A program made the position numbers and the translations under genes. Below are positions 6,688 to 13,931 of a stretch of 17,063 bases of DNA, piece by piece. The stretch is from JAVJPJ01 sp040217295. Lineage in GTDB: Bacteria > Pseudomonadota > Alphaproteobacteria > Rhodobacterales > Rhodobacteraceae. The stretch spans positions 1 to 17,063 of the forward strand of contig CAYWTM010000074.1 in assembly GCA_964460185.1 (NCBI GenBank), given 5' to 3'. The notes under the pieces are model-generated. The model did not search any database, had not been told where the DNA came from, and saw only the letters and a list, made by a program, of their open reading frames with translations. Each line of letters begins with the position of its first letter. Position 1 is the first letter of the stretch.

Positions 6688-7578
6688 TTGAACTGGGATG
6701 ATCTGCGTGTTTTCCTGGCGGTGGCACGGGCCGAGGGGTTGAGCGGGGCCGCGAAAACCCTGCGGCTTGATCCTGCCACGGCGGGCCGCCGCATCGCGCG
6801 GCTGGAACGCAGCATTGGGGCGGTCCTGTTTGCCAAATCGCCCCAGGGATACGCATTGACCGAGGCCGGACAGCGCCTGTTGCCGCAGGCCGAGACGGCC
6901 GAGGCCGCGTTGCGGCAAGGGGTCAGCGCCGGCCAGGCCGCTGGCGCGGGCCTGTCGGGGACGTTCCGCATCGGGGCCCCCGACGGATGTGCGAACTACC
7001 TTTTGCCGCAAGTCTGCGCCGCCATAGGGCAGGCGCATCCCGATCTGGATATCCAGATCCTGGCCCTGCCGCGGATCGTGAACCTGTCGCGGCGCGAGGC
7101 GGATCTGGCGGTGGCCGTCTCTCCGCCCAAGACCGACAGGCTGCGGGGGGAAAAGCTGGCCGACTATCGGCTCTCGTTGGCGGCGACGCGGGAATACCTG
7201 GATCGCAACGGCACGCCACGCAGCATCGGCGACCTGAAACGCGCGCGGATGATCGGCTATATCCCCGACATGATCTTCGATGCCGAACTGGATTACCTCG
7301 GTGGTCTGGGCATCGCTCGGGTGCCGATGGCGTCCAATGCGGTCTCGGTGCAATTGAACTATGCGCGCGCAGGTGCCGGTCTTGCGATCGTTCATGATTT
7401 CGCGATGCCGGCCGCCCCGGAACTGGTGCGCGTCCTGCCCGACAAGGTCGCATTGACGCGGACATTCTGGCTGGTCACCCATGCCGGTCCGCGCGATGCG
7501 CGGCTGGATCGCATCTCGACGCTTCTGCGCGACGGAATGCGGGCCGAACTGGCCCGGCTCGAGGCTGCCGTGGCCTGA
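6688..7578 (+). CDS. LysR-family transcriptional regulator
   Basis: A 296-residue LysR-type regulator. The winged helix-turn-helix covers about residues 1-60 (NWDDLRVFLAVARAEGLSGA through LTEAGQRLL). The effector-binding domain runs from about 85 (GTFRIGAPDG) to the end. The start is taken as TTG at 6688 because LysR proteins of this subgroup begin with NWDDLR and GGTGG lies just upstream. An in-frame TTG at 6664 is possible but lies inside the palindromic control region. It is divergent from mmsA, the arrangement in which LysR proteins often control their neighbour. The effector is unknown; a metabolite of valine breakdown would fit the context. The family is certain, the target is inferred. 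Confidence 0.9.
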   Translation: MNWDDLRVFLAVARAEGLSGAAKTLRLDPATAGRRIARLERSIGAVLFAKSPQGYALTEAGQRLLPQAETAEAALRQGVSAGQAAGAGLSGTFRIGAPDGCANYLLPQVCAAIGQAHPDLDIQILALPRIVNLSRREADLAVAVSPPKTDRLRGEKLADYRLSLAATREYLDRNGTPRSIGDLKRARMIGYIPDMIFDAELDYLGGLGIARVPMASNAVSVQLNYARAGAGLAIVHDFAMPAAPELVRVLPDKVALTRTFWLVTHAGPRDARLDRISTLLRDGMRAELARLEAAVA

Positions 7579-7606
7579 TCGGCGCCTTGGGCCTTTCGTT
7601 TCTCCG

Positions 7607-7625
7607 GCCGGTTCCGGACCGTTTT
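7607..7625 (+). terminator. weak terminator-like hairpin after the LysR gene
   Basis: CGGT-TCCGG-ACCG is followed by TTTT about 30 bases past the LysR stop. The stem has only four pairs, so this is a low-confidence call. Confidence 0.25.
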
Positions 7626-7700
7626 CCTTGACAGAGCAACCTCTGGGGGAGGACGCTTGCCCATGAGGGACAGAAACAACAGGGACGGGAGGCCCTTGCG

Positions 7701-8135
7701 ATGCTGGTTCAACAAATCCTGAAAGCGAAATCCGATGACGGGGTGGTGACGATCCCGCGCGGAACGACCGTGGGTCAGGCAGCCCAGTTGCTGTCCACCC
7801 GCAAGATCGGGGCCGTCGTGATTTCCGACGATGGCAAGACTGTCGCAGGGATCGTGTCCGAACGCGATATCGTGCGCGAACTGGGCAGCAAGGGGGCCTC
7901 TTGCATGACGGACCTTGTCGATGACCTGATGACCAGCAAGATCATCAGTTGCACCCGCACGCAAACGTCTGACGAGGTTCTGGCCAAGATGACGGCGGGC
8001 CGGTTCCGGCACATGCCTGTGCTGGAAGGCAACGAGATGGTCGGCCTGATTTCCATCGGGGATGTTGTCAAGGCGCAGCTTTTGACGCTCGAGATGGAAA
8101 AACAGGCCCTCGAAGGCATGATAAAAGGCTTTTGA
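7701..8135 (+). CDS. CBS domain-pair protein
   Basis: A 144-residue protein made of two CBS domains and little else. CBS1 covers about residues 5-62, ending GIVSERDIVREL. CBS2 covers about 75-127, with TVDEV-like TQTSDEVLAKM, FRHMPVLEG and GLISIGDVV. Such stand-alone Bateman modules bind adenine nucleotides (AMP, ATP, NADH or S-adenosylmethionine) and regulate partner proteins; the partner is unknown. A short C-terminal helix rich in Glu and Leu (127-144) follows. GGGAGG upstream of ATG 7701 supports the start. TTGACA at 7628-7633 may be a -35 element, but no good -10 is visible. The gene stands alone on its strand between the LysR gene and coaD. Confidence 0.9.
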   Translation: MLVQQILKAKSDDGVVTIPRGTTVGQAAQLLSTRKIGAVVISDDGKTVAGIVSERDIVRELGSKGASCMTDLVDDLMTSKIISCTRTQTSDEVLAKMTAGRFRHMPVLEGNEMVGLISIGDVVKAQLLTLEMEKQALEGMIKGF

Positions 8136-8263
8136 GATACAGGATCGCGGGGCCTTTTCCGGCCCGTCAACCTGATCACTGACCCGGTCAACCCGGCGCA
8201 GGGGGTTGCATCGCCCCCGACATTCCGCTTTCCATGCGCGCCGACACGATGAGGAGAGCGCCG
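8136..8263 (+). other. intergenic gap between CBS gene and coaD with small hairpins
   Basis: GGGGCC-TTTTCC-GGCCC lies at about 8150-8166 and GGGGG-TTGCATCG-CCCCC at about 8201-8218. Neither is followed by a T-run. They may be weak transcription or RNA-stability signals; nothing else is seen. Confidence 0.25.
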
Positions 8264-8758
8264 ATGCGCACAGGTCTGTACCCCGGCACGTTCGATCCGA
8301 TCACGCTGGGGCATATCGACATCATCAAGCGCGCGTGCAAGCTGGTCGATCGACTGGTCATTGGCGTGGCGATCAATCGCGACAAGGGACCGCTGTTCTC
8401 GTTGGAGGAACGGGTCGCGATGGTCGAGGCGGAATGCGCGCGCATGACCCAGGAGTTCGGAACCGAAATCATCGCCCATCCGTTCGAGAACCTGCTGATC
8501 GACTGCGCGCGCGATGTCGGGGCAGGCATCATCATTCGCGGTCTGCGCGCGGTGGCGGATTTCGAATACGAATTCCAGATGGTGGGCATGAACCGGCAGC
8601 TGGATGCGTCGATCACCACGGTGTTCTTGATGGCCGAGGCCGATCACCAGCCCATCGCGTCGAAACTGGTCAAGGAAATCGCGCGGCTGAAAGGCGATAT
8701 CTCGCCTTTCGTCACCGACCGCGTCCGGGACGCCCTATATGAGAAATTCCCGCGCTGA
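8264..8758 (+). CDS. coaD: pantetheine-phosphate adenylyltransferase
   Basis: CoaD transfers AMP from ATP to 4'-phosphopantetheine, the penultimate step of coenzyme A synthesis in the cytosol. The 164-residue length is standard. Seen are RTGLYPGTFDPITLGH with the nucleotidyltransferase T/HxGH motif (Thr14-Leu-Gly-His17), Lys41 in NRDKGPLFS, the IRGLRAVADFEYE substrate loop (91-103) and ASKLVKEIA near the C-terminus. ATG 8264 is preceded by GAGGAG; the ATG at 8234 would add ten non-conserved residues. It is followed after 24 bases by the first cyclophilin gene and probably shares its transcript. Confidence 0.96.
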   Translation: MRTGLYPGTFDPITLGHIDIIKRACKLVDRLVIGVAINRDKGPLFSLEERVAMVEAECARMTQEFGTEIIAHPFENLLIDCARDVGAGIIIRGLRAVADFEYEFQMVGMNRQLDASITTVFLMAEADHQPIASKLVKEIARLKGDISPFVTDRVRDALYEKFPR

Positions 8759-8782
8759 GGCGGGCCCACAAAGGAGAGCCAA

Positions 8783-9289
8783 GTGGCCGACTACAAAGAC
8801 CCCGAAAATACCATCCTGGTAGAGTTGAAAGACGGCACCGTCGTGATCGAGCTGCTGGCCGATGTCGCCCCCCAACATGCCGCGCGCATGAAGGAACTGG
8901 CGCGCGAAGGCGCTTATGACGGCGTGGTGTTTCACCGCGTGATCGATGGTTTCATGGCGCAGACCGGCGATGTGCAGCACGGCAATGCCGACACCGGCCT
9001 GAATATCCGTATGGCGGGCACCGGCGCCTCGTCCAAGCCCGATCTTCCGGCCGAGTTTTCCAAGCTGCCCCATGATCGCGGCACTCTTGGCGCGGCCCGC
9101 TCGTCGAACCCGAATTCGGCCAACAGCCAGTTCTTCATCAACTTCAAGGACAACCATTTCCTGAACGGGCAATACACGGTCTATGGCCGCGTGACCTCGG
9201 GCATGGAATTCGTCGACAAGATCGTCCGGGGTGAGCCGCCCGCGTCGCCCGACAAGATGATCTCGGTCAAGGTGGCCGCAGATGCGTAA
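8783..9289 (+). CDS. cytoplasmic peptidyl-prolyl cis-trans isomerase, cyclophilin type
   Basis: A 168-residue single-domain cyclophilin without a signal peptide, so a cytosolic proline isomerase and folding helper. Active-site motifs are VVFHRVIDGFMAQTGD (48-63), with the catalytic Arg52 and Gln60, and NSANSQFFINF (111-121). YTVYGRV (131-137) replaces the eukaryotic segment carrying the cyclosporin-binding Trp, so low drug affinity would be expected. The start is GTG at 8783, with AAGGAG seven bases upstream. It overlaps by eight bases with the next gene, a secreted paralogue, which implies translational coupling. Confidence 0.94.
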   Translation: MADYKDPENTILVELKDGTVVIELLADVAPQHAARMKELAREGAYDGVVFHRVIDGFMAQTGDVQHGNADTGLNIRMAGTGASSKPDLPAEFSKLPHDRGTLGAARSSNPNSANSQFFINFKDNHFLNGQYTVYGRVTSGMEFVDKIVRGEPPASPDKMISVKVAADA

Positions 9290-9854
9290 GAACGCCTGTA
9301 TGGCCGCATCTGCCGTGGCACTGCTGTTGGGCGGTGCCGCGGCGCATGCGACGGGTCTCGAGATCGAGGTGGCAGGCGAGGCGCGCGGAACAATCGTCGT
9401 CGACCTTTTCGAAGAGATCGCGCCACAGCATGTGGACCGGATGGTGACGCTTGCCGCCGATGGCGCCTATGACGACGTGGTCTTTCACCGGGTGATCGAC
9501 CGGTTCATGGCGCAAACGGGTGACGTGGAATTCGGCCGCGCCGGGCAGGACATGCGCTATGCCGGGCGCGGTGGCTCCGAATTGCCGGATCTGCCGGCTG
9601 AATTCTCGGATCTCGATTTCGAACGCGGCGTGATTGGCATGGCCCGGTCGCAAGATCCGAATTCGGCCAATTCGCAGTTCTTCATCATGTTCGAACCCGC
9701 ATCGCATCTGAACGGTCTTTATACGGTCGTGGGTCAGGTCGTGCAGGGGATGGATGTCGTCGATGCGATCAAGCGTGGCCGTGGCAACAACGGCGCCGTC
9801 ATCGGGGAACCCGATCGTATGGTCAGCGTGCAGGTGCTGGACCGCGATCCCTAA
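9282..9854 (+). CDS. periplasmic peptidyl-prolyl cis-trans isomerase, cyclophilin type
   Basis: A 190-residue cyclophilin with a clear Sec signal peptide: MRKN, a hydrophobic core, and a likely cut after AAAHA near residue 23. The mature domain repeats the motifs of the upstream paralogue: VVFHRVIDRFMAQTGD (67-82, Arg70 and Gln78) and NSANSQFFIMF (127-137). The two are plainly products of a tandem duplication. One was retained in the cytosol and one exported to the periplasm, where it would assist folding of envelope proteins. Its ATG at 9282 lies inside the last codons of the first gene (GATGCGTAA), so translation is coupled. A strong terminator follows 57 bases downstream. Confidence 0.93.
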   Translation: MRKNACMAASAVALLLGGAAAHATGLEIEVAGEARGTIVVDLFEEIAPQHVDRMVTLAADGAYDDVVFHRVIDRFMAQTGDVEFGRAGQDMRYAGRGGSELPDLPAEFSDLDFERGVIGMARSQDPNSANSQFFIMFEPASHLNGLYTVVGQVVQGMDVVDAIKRGRGNNGAVIGEPDRMVSVQVLDRDP

Positions 9855-9910
9855 CCGCTTCCCGAGGCACCCGCCACGCAGTGACGCGGTGCGCAGCCGA
9901 TCCACATGGA

Positions 9911-9935
9911 AAGGGGCCCTCGCGGCCCCTTTTTC
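9911..9935 (+). terminator. rho-independent terminator of the coaD-cyclophilin operon
   Basis: AAGGGGCC (9911-9918), loop CTCGC, and GGCCCCTT (9924-9931) running into TTTTT: an 8-bp perfect GC-rich stem with a T-run. It is the best terminator in the window. Confidence 0.85.
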
Positions 9936-10027
9936 TCGCGTGGTGGATGCCGCCTGCGGCATGGTTTGCGGACAGGGACGCACGGTCGCGGCTTGACGCT
10001 ATAGCCGCGCCCAAGTAGCGGGTCCGC

Positions 10028-11848
10028 ATGGCCCGTGCACCTCTTCTCCAACTGACCGACATCTCGCTGACCTTCGGGGGCGATCCTGTTTTCGCCGACC
10101 TTTCGCTGGTGGTGCAGGAGGGCGACAGGCTTGCGCTGGTCGGGCGCAACGGGTCGGGAAAATCCACGTTGATGAAGGTGATGGCCGGGCTGGTCGAACC
10201 TGATCGTGGCGGCGTGGTCACGCCAGATGGCGTGCGCGTCGGCTACATGGAGCAAGATCCCGATTTCTCGGGTTTTGCGACGCTTGGCGATTACGCAATC
10301 TCATCGCTTGGGCCTGAGGAATCGTGGCGGATCGAAGCGGCCGCCGCCGGGCTGAAGCTGTCGCTTGAGGTTGATCCCGCACAGGCCTCGGGCGGGGAAC
10401 GGCGACGTGCGGCATTGGCCAGGCTTCTGGCCGAGGCGCCGGAACTGATGTTGCTGGACGAGCCGACGAACCATCTGGATATCGAGGCGATTGCCTGGTT
10501 GGAGGCGGAACTGTCCCAGACCCGGGCCGCCTTCGTCCTGATCTCTCACGACCGCGCGCTGTTGACGGCGCTGAGCCGGGGGATCTTGTGGCTCGACCGG
10601 GGCAACGTGCGGCGGCATGACAAGGGGTTTGCCACCTTCGAGGCATGGCGCGACAAGACCTGGGAAGACGAAGACCTGCAGCGCCACAAACTGGATCGCA
10701 AGATCAAGTCCGAGGCGCGTTGGGCGGTCGAGGGGATATCGGCGCGCCGCAAGCGCAACCAGGGCCGGGTGCGCGCGCTTGCGCAATTGCGTGCGGACCG
10801 GTCTGCGATGATCCGTCGACAGGGCACAGCCGGGATGGCGCTGGAGGCGGGCGCACAATCGGGCAAGCGCGTGATCGAAGCCAAGGGGATTTCCAAGAGC
10901 TTTGGCGATCAGGTGATCCTTGCGCCCTTCGACCTGCGCGTGTTGCGCGGCGACCGGATCGCCTTTGTCGGCCCGAACGGATCAGGGAAAACGACGCTTA
11001 TCAAGATGTTGACGGGGGACCTTGAGCCGGACCAGGGCAGCGTGACCCTTGGCACCGGCATCGAGATGGCGGTGTTCGACCAGGCACGGTCGGCGCTGGA
11101 TCCCGACGCCACGCTGTGGGACAGCCTGACCAACGATCCAACCATCGGCGTCAGCGGACGGTCCGACCAGGTGCTTGTGCGCGGTCAGCCGAAACATGTG
11201 GTGGGCTATCTCAAGGAGTTCCTGTTCGACGAGGCGCAGGCGCGCGCGCCGGTGCGGTCGCTGTCGGGCGGGGAAAAGGCCCGGCTGCTGCTTGCGCGGA
11301 TCATGGCGCGCGAATCGAACCTGTTGGTGCTCGATGAGCCGACCAATGACCTGGATGTCGAGACGCTGGATTTGCTGCAGGATCTCTTGGGGGACTATCC
11401 GGGCACCGTTCTTCTGGTCAGCCATGACCGGGATTTCCTGGACCGGGTGGCCAGCGTGACCATCGCGATGGAGGGCGAGGGTCGCGCCGTGGTCTACGCG
11501 GGCGGATGGTCCGACATGATGGCCCAGCGGGGGGCGCGGACGGCCGAGGAAAAGCAGGGCAGGTCGCAAAAGCAAAAAGCCCGGGTCGCGCCGGAAAAGC
11601 CAGTGGTGCCGGCGCGGGGCAAGAGCCTGAGCTTTACCGAGGCCCATCGTCTCAAGGTGTTGCCTGCCGAGATCGCGCGCCTCGAGGCGGAGATCGCCAA
11701 GCTGTCGGACCTGCTTTCCGATGCGGATCTGTTCACCCGCGAGCCGGTGAAGTTTCGCAAGGCCACGGAGGCGATGGCCGAGCGCCAGGCGAAGCTGTCG
11801 GCGGCCGAGGACGAATGGCTGGCGCTTGAAGAAAAGTCCGAGGGTTAA
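10028..11848 (+). CDS. uup: ABC-F family ATPase, Uup type
   Basis: A 606-residue soluble protein with two ABC ATPase domains and no membrane segment. Domain 1 has Walker A GRNGSGKS (39-46), a variant signature ASGGERRR (120-127) and Walker B LMLLDEPTNHLD (140-151). The Lys/Arg-rich interdomain linker is at about 210-265. Domain 2 has GPNGSGKT (315-322), LSGGEK (412-417) and LLVLDEPTNDLD (432-443). A charged linker (500-532) leads to a C-terminal coiled coil (535-604) that binds nucleic acid in Uup, which separates it from EttA and YbiT. Family members act on ribosomes or on branched DNA; the exact role here is unknown. No good ribosome site precedes ATG 10028. The stop overlaps the convergent YdcZ-type gene by four bases. 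Confidence 0.92.
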   Translation: MARAPLLQLTDISLTFGGDPVFADLSLVVQEGDRLALVGRNGSGKSTLMKVMAGLVEPDRGGVVTPDGVRVGYMEQDPDFSGFATLGDYAISSLGPEESWRIEAAAAGLKLSLEVDPAQASGGERRRAALARLLAEAPELMLLDEPTNHLDIEAIAWLEAELSQTRAAFVLISHDRALLTALSRGILWLDRGNVRRHDKGFATFEAWRDKTWEDEDLQRHKLDRKIKSEARWAVEGISARRKRNQGRVRALAQLRADRSAMIRRQGTAGMALEAGAQSGKRVIEAKGISKSFGDQVILAPFDLRVLRGDRIAFVGPNGSGKTTLIKMLTGDLEPDQGSVTLGTGIEMAVFDQARSALDPDATLWDSLTNDPTIGVSGRSDQVLVRGQPKHVVGYLKEFLFDEAQARAPVRSLSGGEKARLLLARIMARESNLLVLDEPTNDLDVETLDLLQDLLGDYPGTVLLVSHDRDFLDRVASVTIAMEGEGRAVVYAGGWSDMMAQRGARTAEEKQGRSQKQKARVAPEKPVVPARGKSLSFTEAHRLKVLPAEIARLEAEIAKLSDLLSDADLFTREPVKFRKATEAMAERQAKLSAAEDEWLALEEKSEG

Positions 11849-12288
11849 CCCCGCCCGGCCAGCTGGGTCAGCGCCACGCCGCCCGCCATGACCAGAATGC
11901 CTAGCAGCCGCAATGGGTTGACGGGCTGGACCTGCGCGCCAAACAGACCGAAATGATCTATCGCCGCGGCCGAGACCAGCTGTCCCAGAAGCACAAAGAA
12001 GACGGCGTTTCCAACGCCGAAGGTGGGCGCGACAAAGGTGATCGACAAAACGTAGAACGCCACCAAGAGCCCTGCCAGAAACAGGTGCCTGGGTTGATCG
12101 GGCAAGGCCGAAAAGCCCCGTGCGCCAGTCACCGCAACGACACCTGCGGTGGCGGCGACGGCGACCAGGAACAAGATCAGTGCAGCCGAGGCGGGTGACC
12201 CGATATTGGCCCCCAGTCGTGCATTCAAGGCGGCCAGAAGCGGGACGCCAATCCCTGCAAACAACATCAGCGTTGCGTGGTAGGCCAT
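11845..12288 (-). CDS. small DMT-family (YdcZ/DUF606) membrane transporter
   Basis: A 147-residue, very hydrophobic protein with about five membrane helices (roughly 4-22, 32-53, 69-87, 91-112 and 124-144). The length, the APTFGVGNAVFFVLLGQL segment (87-104), DHFGLFG (111-117) and the final LLGILVMAGGVAL are the pattern of the YdcZ/DUF606 branch of drug/metabolite transporters. The substrate is unknown. ATG 12288 is preferred over an 18-residue upstream extension because the family starts directly with the first helix; the ribosome site is a weak purine tract. It lies 17 bases downstream of the lipoprotein gene on the same strand, so a two-gene transcript is likely. Confidence 0.85.
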   Translation of the reverse strand: MAYHATLMLFAGIGVPLLAALNARLGANIGSPASAALILFLVAVAATAGVVAVTGARGFSALPDQPRHLFLAGLLVAFYVLSITFVAPTFGVGNAVFFVLLGQLVSAAAIDHFGLFGAQVQPVNPLRLLGILVMAGGVALTQLAGRG

Positions 12289-12305
12289 TGTTTTTCTTTC
12301 TCTGT

Positions 12306-12992
12306 TCACGAACACATGCCGCGTGTCTGGACGCCATCCCATGGCAAGTACAGGTCAGTCTCGTCGGCACGATCGCGCCAGGGTGTGACGGGCATGACCT
12401 GTCCGATCAACTGTTCCAGCCGGGAGGTGCGGGCGCCGCCCGGGTCGATGGCGCGGCAGCAGACATATTCTTCGACCAGGCTGGCCTGCGCTTCGTATCC
12501 ATAATCGAGGAACCGACGGTCCTGCGTGGTGTCGAACAGGTAGGGATCCTCGAGCGTGGCATGTTCGCGCGCGGCGCGCAGGGGGTGATAGCCGGTCAGC
12601 TCGCGGTTTTGCCATTGCCAGATATGGGTCATCTCATGGGCAAAGAACATGGCCGCATACAGGTTTTGGCGTCCGTCGCGCATCTGTGTGTAGTCTTCGG
12701 TGAACAGATCCGCGCGCACATGAAGCGTATTGAACAGGACAATGCCGCCCGTGCGCCCCTCCAGGATGGGGGTATCGGGCGGTGGCACCACGCGTTCGCG
12801 ACAGGTGGTCTGGGGCCGGGCCGGGTAGCGCTGGACGTTCAGGCCAACCAGGCTGTTTTCCACGATCCGTGCGCGTGACGCATCGAATGTTTCGCCCTGC
12901 AGCTCGACCATGTAGGCGCGCTCTGCCTCGGTCAGGGGGCGGCCGCAGGCGATCAGCGTCAGGCATAAGCAAAGGGTCAGGATGATGCGCAT
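12306..12992 (-). CDS. lipoprotein with HExxH zinc-metallopeptidase motif
   Basis: A 228-residue protein with a lipoprotein signal: MRIILTLCLCLTLIAC, where Cys16 is the lipidation site in the lipobox LIAC. It would therefore be anchored in the envelope. HEMTH (119-123, in FFAHEMTHIWQWQN) is a classic zinc-binding HExxH motif. DYGYEAQASLVEEYV (163-177) downstream could supply a third acidic ligand (Glu167 or Glu174). I recall similar HEMTHVWQ proteins annotated as hypothetical or Vgr-related in alphaproteobacteria; substrate and partners are unknown. Later Cys residues (64, 178, 179, 227) may form disulphides. The start at ATG 12992 fits the signal peptide. The promoter region is shared with the divergent cytochrome genes and contains an FNR box centred 31 bases upstream of this start. 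Confidence 0.78.
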   Translation of the reverse strand: MRIILTLCLCLTLIACGRPLTEAERAYMVELQGETFDASRARIVENSLVGLNVQRYPARPQTTCRERVVPPPDTPILEGRTGGIVLFNTLHVRADLFTEDYTQMRDGRQNLYAAMFFAHEMTHIWQWQNRELTGYHPLRAAREHATLEDPYLFDTTQDRRFLDYGYEAQASLVEEYVCCRAIDPGGARTSRLEQLIGQVMPVTPWRDRADETDLYLPWDGVQTRGMCS

Positions 12993-13016
12993 ATGCGCGC
13001 AAGATAGGCCGCGCTC

Positions 13017-13030
13017 TTGATACGGATCAA
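13017..13030. promoter_or_regulatory. perfect FNR/FnrL box TTGAT-N4-ATCAA
   Basis: TTGAT ACGG ATCAA is an exact match to the FNR/CRP-family anaerobox; the symmetry extends one base pair on each side (CTTGAT...ATCAAG). Its centre is about 56 bases before the ATG of the first cytochrome gene. An activator at -41.5 would put transcription start near 13065, in front of the AAAGGAGG ribosome site. It also lies in the promoter region of the divergent lipoprotein gene, close enough to its start to repress it. Known alphaproteobacterial readers of this site are FnrL and Dnr/NnrR-type proteins. Confidence 0.75.
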
Positions 13031-13079
13031 GGTGGCGCATGCACGGGCGGGTCATGGTGGGCCAAAGGAGGGTTCGAGC

Positions 13080-13484
13080 ATGACCCAATTGAACGCCGCC
13101 GTCATCCTTGCCGCATCCCTGGCGCTGGCCGCACCGGCCACGGCGCAGGACCTTGTGGAAGGTGGCGAACTTTACATGGATTTCTGCGCAGTCTGCCACG
13201 GGGTGGGCGCCATGGGCGATGGGCCGCTGGCCGAGGCGCTGATCGTGCGGCCCCCCGACCTGACGCAGCTGGCGCAGGGCGGAGAGTTTCCGCTGTTGCA
13301 GGTGATCGGCCAGATCGACGGGCGCAACCCGCTTTTGGCCCATGGGGGTGACATGCCCCTGTTCGGTCCGTGGTTCGAGGGTGACGGGGCGGATGTGGCG
13401 ATGGCGGGGCCGGGTGGCCAACCTGTGCTGATGAGCAGGCCCATCGCGGATCTGGTCGCCTACCTGATGGCGGTGCAATCATGA
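13080..13484 (+). CDS. secreted c-type cytochrome (first of tandem pair)
   Basis: A 134-residue protein with a Sec signal peptide (cut near ATA-QD, residue 22-23) and one haem-binding CAVCH motif (36-40). PPDLT (58-62) and HGGDMPLFG (88-96) follow; Met92 is the probable sixth iron ligand. It is a class I monohaem cytochrome acting in the periplasm; electron donor and acceptor are unknown. AAAGGAGG eight bases before ATG 13080 decides the start over an upstream in-frame start at 13017, which would lie in the FNR box. The FNR box suggests expression at low oxygen. It overlaps the next gene by ATGA. Confidence 0.9.
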   Translation: MTQLNAAVILAASLALAAPATAQDLVEGGELYMDFCAVCHGVGAMGDGPLAEALIVRPPDLTQLAQGGEFPLLQVIGQIDGRNPLLAHGGDMPLFGPWFEGDGADVAMAGPGGQPVLMSRPIADLVAYLMAVQS

Positions 13485-13873
13485 GGGGGCTGATGGTGGC
13501 ATTGGCCCTCGTCGCGGCTGGCCCGTTACTTGCGCAAGATGCGGACCGGGGCGCGCGCTTGTTCGAAGACAGCTGCGCGGTCTGTCACGGGCTGAGCCTG
13601 CGTGGCAACGGGCCGATGGCCGAGTTGCTGCTGGTTCCGCCGCCCGACCTGACCCGCATTGCCGAACGTTATGGCGGCAGCTTTCCGCGCGTCGGCATGG
13701 CGTGGAAGATCGACGGGCGCGATCCGATCGTGGGCCATGGCGGGGACATGCCGCTGTTCGGATTCCGGTTCGGCGCGATGAGCGAGGTTCTCAGCTCGAC
13801 CGGTGGGCAGACGGTGCTGACCAGCCCCGAGGTTGTGGACCTGGTGACGTTCCTCGAACAGATGCAGGAATAG
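13481..13873 (+). CDS. secreted c-type cytochrome (second of tandem pair)
   Basis: A 130-residue paralogue of the preceding gene. It has a short signal peptide (MRGLMVALALVAAGPLLAQ, cut near residue 18), CAVCH (32-36), PPPDLTRIA (53-61) and the same HGGDMPLFG (86-94) with ligand candidate Met90. Both proteins end with a similar helix (VVDLVTFLEQM here, IADLVAYLMAV there). The ATG overlaps the upstream stop in ATGA, so translation is coupled and the FNR box probably controls both. The pair likely passes electrons to the same partner, or one forms a dimer with the other; no oxidase or reductase gene is in the window. An alternative start at Met5 cannot be excluded. Confidence 0.9.
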   Translation: MRGLMVALALVAAGPLLAQDADRGARLFEDSCAVCHGLSLRGNGPMAELLLVPPPDLTRIAERYGGSFPRVGMAWKIDGRDPIVGHGGDMPLFGFRFGAMSEVLSSTGGQTVLTSPEVVDLVTFLEQMQE

Positions 13874-13887
13874 TCGGCGCCTGCAGG

Positions 13888-13915
13888 TACCCGGCGGCCG
13901 CGAGGCCCCCGGGTA
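13888..13915. terminator. hairpin between convergent genes, possible bidirectional terminator
   Basis: TACCCGGCGGCC (13888-13899), loop GCGA, GGCCCCCGGGTA (13904-13915): a 12-bp stem with one mismatch, 15 bases after the second cytochrome. No T-run follows on either strand. Its position between convergent genes supports a terminator role. Confidence 0.5.
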
Positions 13916-13931
13916 TTGGGGTCGGGCGGGT

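Noticed and set aside
10982..12370. 462-codon minus-strand frame opposite the ABC-F gene
   Set aside because: Shadow of the strongly recognisable Uup-type protein.
13017..13079. Upstream in-frame start giving a 155-residue first cytochrome
   Set aside because: It would begin inside the FNR box and place 21 non-signal residues before a clear signal peptide; ATG 13080 has AAAGGAGG.
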